From contig CAMWYJ010000008.1 of assembly GCA_947178445.1 (NCBI GenBank), positions 1 through 64,000 on the forward strand: DNA of 64,000 bases, read 5' to 3'. Within the stretch, counting starts at the first letter, position 1. Each line of letters begins with the position of its first letter. Below are positions 61,929 through 64,000 of the stretch, piece after piece. Made by a program: the position numbers and the translations under genes. This stretch comes from an uncultured Clostridium sp. (GTDB lineage: Bacteria > Bacillota > Clostridia > Lachnospirales > Lachnospiraceae). The notes under the pieces were generated by a model. That model did not search any database, was not told where the DNA came from, and saw only the letters and a list, made by a program, of their open reading frames with translations.

Positions 61929-64000
61929 CTATCCAAGCTGTGCCGCTGCTGCTTCTCTTGCTTTTGCCACCGCATCTGCCACACCGGCAGGATTCTTACC
62001 ACCAGCCTGCGCCATATTAGGACGTCCGCCACCGCCGCCACCGACAAGTGGAGCAATCTCCTTAATCAAGTTGCCTGCATGGGCTCCTTTTTTAACAGCT
62101 TTGTCTGTGGCCATTGCAATCAGATTTACCTTGCCATCATTTGAGGAAGCAATCACAACGATTCCTTCTCCCACCTTTGTCTTTAGCTGATCACCAAGAT
62201 CACGGAGACCATTCATATCCACACCTTCTACTGCAGTAGCAATCACCTTATAATCACCGACTGTTACCATATCAGAGGTTACATCTCCTAAAGAATCCTG
62301 TGCCAGTTTTGCTTTGAGCGATTCATTTTCTGACGATAATTCTTTCACCTGAGCTAATGTATGGCTGATTTTATCTAAAAGCTGTTCCGGACTGGCTTTA
62401 AGGAGTGCTGCAGCCTCAGACATCTTTTTCTCGATATCCCTATAATAGTGGAATACACCCTCACCAGTAAGTGCTTCGATACGTCTTACACCGGAAGCCA
62501 CACCGGACTCTGATATAATTTTAAAGGTTGTGATAACACCCGTATTCTTGACATGCGTACCACCACAGAGCTCTACAGAAAAATCTGACATATTAACAAC
62601 ACGGACTACATCACCATATTTTTCACCAAAAAGTGCCATTGCACCTGTTTTCTTTGCTTCTTCAATTGGCATCTCTGCAATATTAACCGGCAATGCATCC
62701 GCAATTGCTTTGTTGACAATCTCTTCCACCTTCGCAATCTCCTCTGTCGTCATTGGAGAAAAATGTGAAAAATCAAATCGAAGTCTGTCAGGCGTAACCA
62801 GGGAACCCTTCTGCTCTACATGGTTTCCAAGTACAGTCTTTAATGCCTTTTGCAGTAAATGGGTTGCACTATGGTTCTTGCAGGTAGATGCTCTTCCCTC
62901 TGTGTCAATGCATAGGTTCACTGTGTCACCAACCTTGAACATTCCCTTTGTTACCGTTCCAACATGACCATATTTTCCACCCTTCAGCTTAATGGTGTCT
63001 TTTACCAAAAACTCCGCATCAGCCGTGGTAATCACGCCAGTATCACCCTGCTGACCACCCATCGTGGCATAAAATGGAGTCTTCTCTACAAATACGGTTG
63101 CCTCGTCTCCCTCCGCAATTGCCTCAACTACAGCATCTGTCGTAAGTACTGTAATCTTTGACTCATAAGTATCCTGATCATATCCCACAAATTCAGTGGT
63201 AATCTCTGCATCAATCTCATCATATACGGTTGCATCTGCACCCATATAGTTAGTCGTCTTTCTTGCATTACGGGCATTGACACGCTGTTCCTCCATACAT
63301 ACCTTAAAACCTTCCTCATCAATGGAATAGCCCTTTTCCTCTAAAATCTCTTTGGTAAGGTCAACAGGAAATCCATAGGTATCATAAAGCTTGAATACAT
63401 CCGCCCCTGCCAATGTCTTCTTGCCAGCCTCTGCAAGAGCCTCCTCCATCTCAGCAAGAATCGCCAATCCCTGGTCTATCGTCTTATTAAACTGATTTTC
63501 CTCCTGTGTCAGTACACGGAAGATAAACTCCTTCTTTTCTTCAAGCTCCGGATAACCATCCTTTGAGCCTTCAATAACGGTTTCGGAAAGTCTTGCAAGG
63601 AAAATGCCATCGATTCCCAATAAACGGCCATGACGCGCTGCACGGCGGATTAAACGTCGAAGAACATATCCCCGCCCCTCATTAGATGGCATAATACCAT
63701 CCGAAATCATAAAGGTTGCAGAACGGATATGGTCTGTAATCAAGCGAATGGAAACATCCTTGTTCTCATTTTCCTTGTAGGTTGCATTTGCAAATTCACA
63801 AACCTTGTTGCGAAGCGCTTCAATGGTATCTACGTCAAAAATAGAGTCCACATCCTGTACAACAGAAGCCAGACGCTCTAATCCCATTCCGGTATCAATG
63901 TTCTTATTTTCAAGTTCTGTATAATTACCCTTACCATCGTTATCAAACTGGGTAAATACATTATTCCAAATCTCCATGTAACGGTCACAGTCACATCCAA
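61929..64000 (-). CDS. alaS: Alanyl-tRNA synthetase (5' end outside the window)
   Basis: AlaRS charges tRNA-Ala and edits mischarged Ser and Gly. About 690 residues are present, starting inside the aminoacylation domain (GCDCDRY then MEIWNNVFTQF), so roughly the first 180-190 residues lie beyond the window. Visible are the recognition region, the editing zinc motifs (SATHLLQKAL and CGGTHVKNTG), and the C-terminal domain with a Gly-rich run and ending AAAAQLG. The frame is open to the last base; the ATG at 63977 is internal. Confidence 0.97.
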   Translation of the reverse strand, partial: GCDCDRYMEIWNNVFTQFDNDGKGNYTELENKNIDTGMGLERLASVVQDVDSIFDVDTIEALRNKVCEFANATYKENENKDVSIRLITDHIRSATFMISDGIMPSNEGRGYVLRRLIRRAARHGRLLGIDGIFLARLSETVIEGSKDGYPELEEKKEFIFRVLTQEENQFNKTIDQGLAILAEMEEALAEAGKKTLAGADVFKLYDTYGFPVDLTKEILEEKGYSIDEEGFKVCMEEQRVNARNARKTTNYMGADATVYDEIDAEITTEFVGYDQDTYESKITVLTTDAVVEAIAEGDEATVFVEKTPFYATMGGQQGDTGVITTADAEFLVKDTIKLKGGKYGHVGTVTKGMFKVGDTVNLCIDTEGRASTCKNHSATHLLQKALKTVLGNHVEQKGSLVTPDRLRFDFSHFSPMTTEEIAKVEEIVNKAIADALPVNIAEMPIEEAKKTGAMALFGEKYGDVVRVVNMSDFSVELCGGTHVKNTGVITTFKIISESGVASGVRRIEALTGEGVFHYYRDIEKKMSEAAALLKASPEQLLDKISHTLAQVKELSSENESLKAKLAQDSLGDVTSDMVTVGDYKVIATAVEGVDMNGLRDLGDQLKTKVGEGIVVIASSNDGKVNLIAMATDKAVKKGAHAGNLIKEIAPLVGGGGGGRPNMAQAGGKNPAGVADAVAKAREAAAAQLG

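Overview
The window reads as the chromosome of a low-GC, Gram-positive, sporulation-lineage Firmicute, most likely a Lachnospiraceae member of the Roseburia, Agathobacter or Lachnospira type. This rests on Prp next to an L27 with a cleavable N-terminal extension, LexA-type boxes of the CGAAC-N4-GTTCG family, YqfC and YqfD sporulation genes behind a sigma-E-like promoter, Thr/Glu-rich lipoprotein linkers, the mre-mrd-min-rodA-mgsA gene order, and strong AGGAG ribosome binding sites. I cannot name the species from sequence alone.

Layout. Bases 1-4.8 kb (+) hold rplU-prp-rpmA-obgE-yhbY-nadD-yqeK-rsfS, a ribosome-biogenesis and NAD cluster behind an L21 leader. Bases 4.8-6.4 kb hold a membrane HD-GYP protein and a small unknown. 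lexA (-) faces a LysM, YneA-like SOS gene (+) across an intergenic region with three good LexA boxes. Bases 7.66-8.16 kb form a long structured 5' region ahead of two secreted proteins: a Big_2-like protein with a C2H2-spaced finger, and a 1157-residue SpaA/VaFE wall-anchored adhesin. The coding strand flips at 12.6-12.8 kb. A XerS-like tyrosine recombinase lies there next to a dif-like 11-6-11 inverted repeat, and from that point nearly everything is on the minus strand.

In minus-strand reading order the right side holds several blocks. They are alaS (cut by the window end), rpsU, yqfC-yqfD-phoH-ybeY, a DUF3048 lipoprotein, cdd, a BofC-like protein, two FAD-dependent proteins, DUF896, 5-formyl-THF cyclo-ligase and proA. 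Next come a tail-anchored protein, a MoxR ATPase, a CoxE-like VWA protein, a lipoprotein and an HD hydrolase. carB follows with a leader ORF and an attenuator-like hairpin. Then come a second HD-GYP protein (+), an unknown protein, miaB-mutS-(2H ligase)-(epimerase)-mutL-miaA-ynbB, DUF4321, mreC-mreD-mrdA-minC-minD-minE-rodA-mgsA-dac, DUF378 (+), a HlyD-like protein, yggS-sepF-divIVA-lspA-rluD and finally xer.

Together the genes cover cell elongation (MreCD, PBP2, RodA), division-site selection (MinCDE, SepF, DivIVA), the SOS division block (LexA, YneA-like), mismatch repair with tRNA modification, and late ribosome maturation. Non-coding features of most interest are the structured RNA region at 7.8-8.07 kb, the carB leader region, the candidate terminus/dif site, and several palindromic intergenic elements. 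No tRNA, rRNA, CRISPR array, complete insertion sequence or prophage was recognised.
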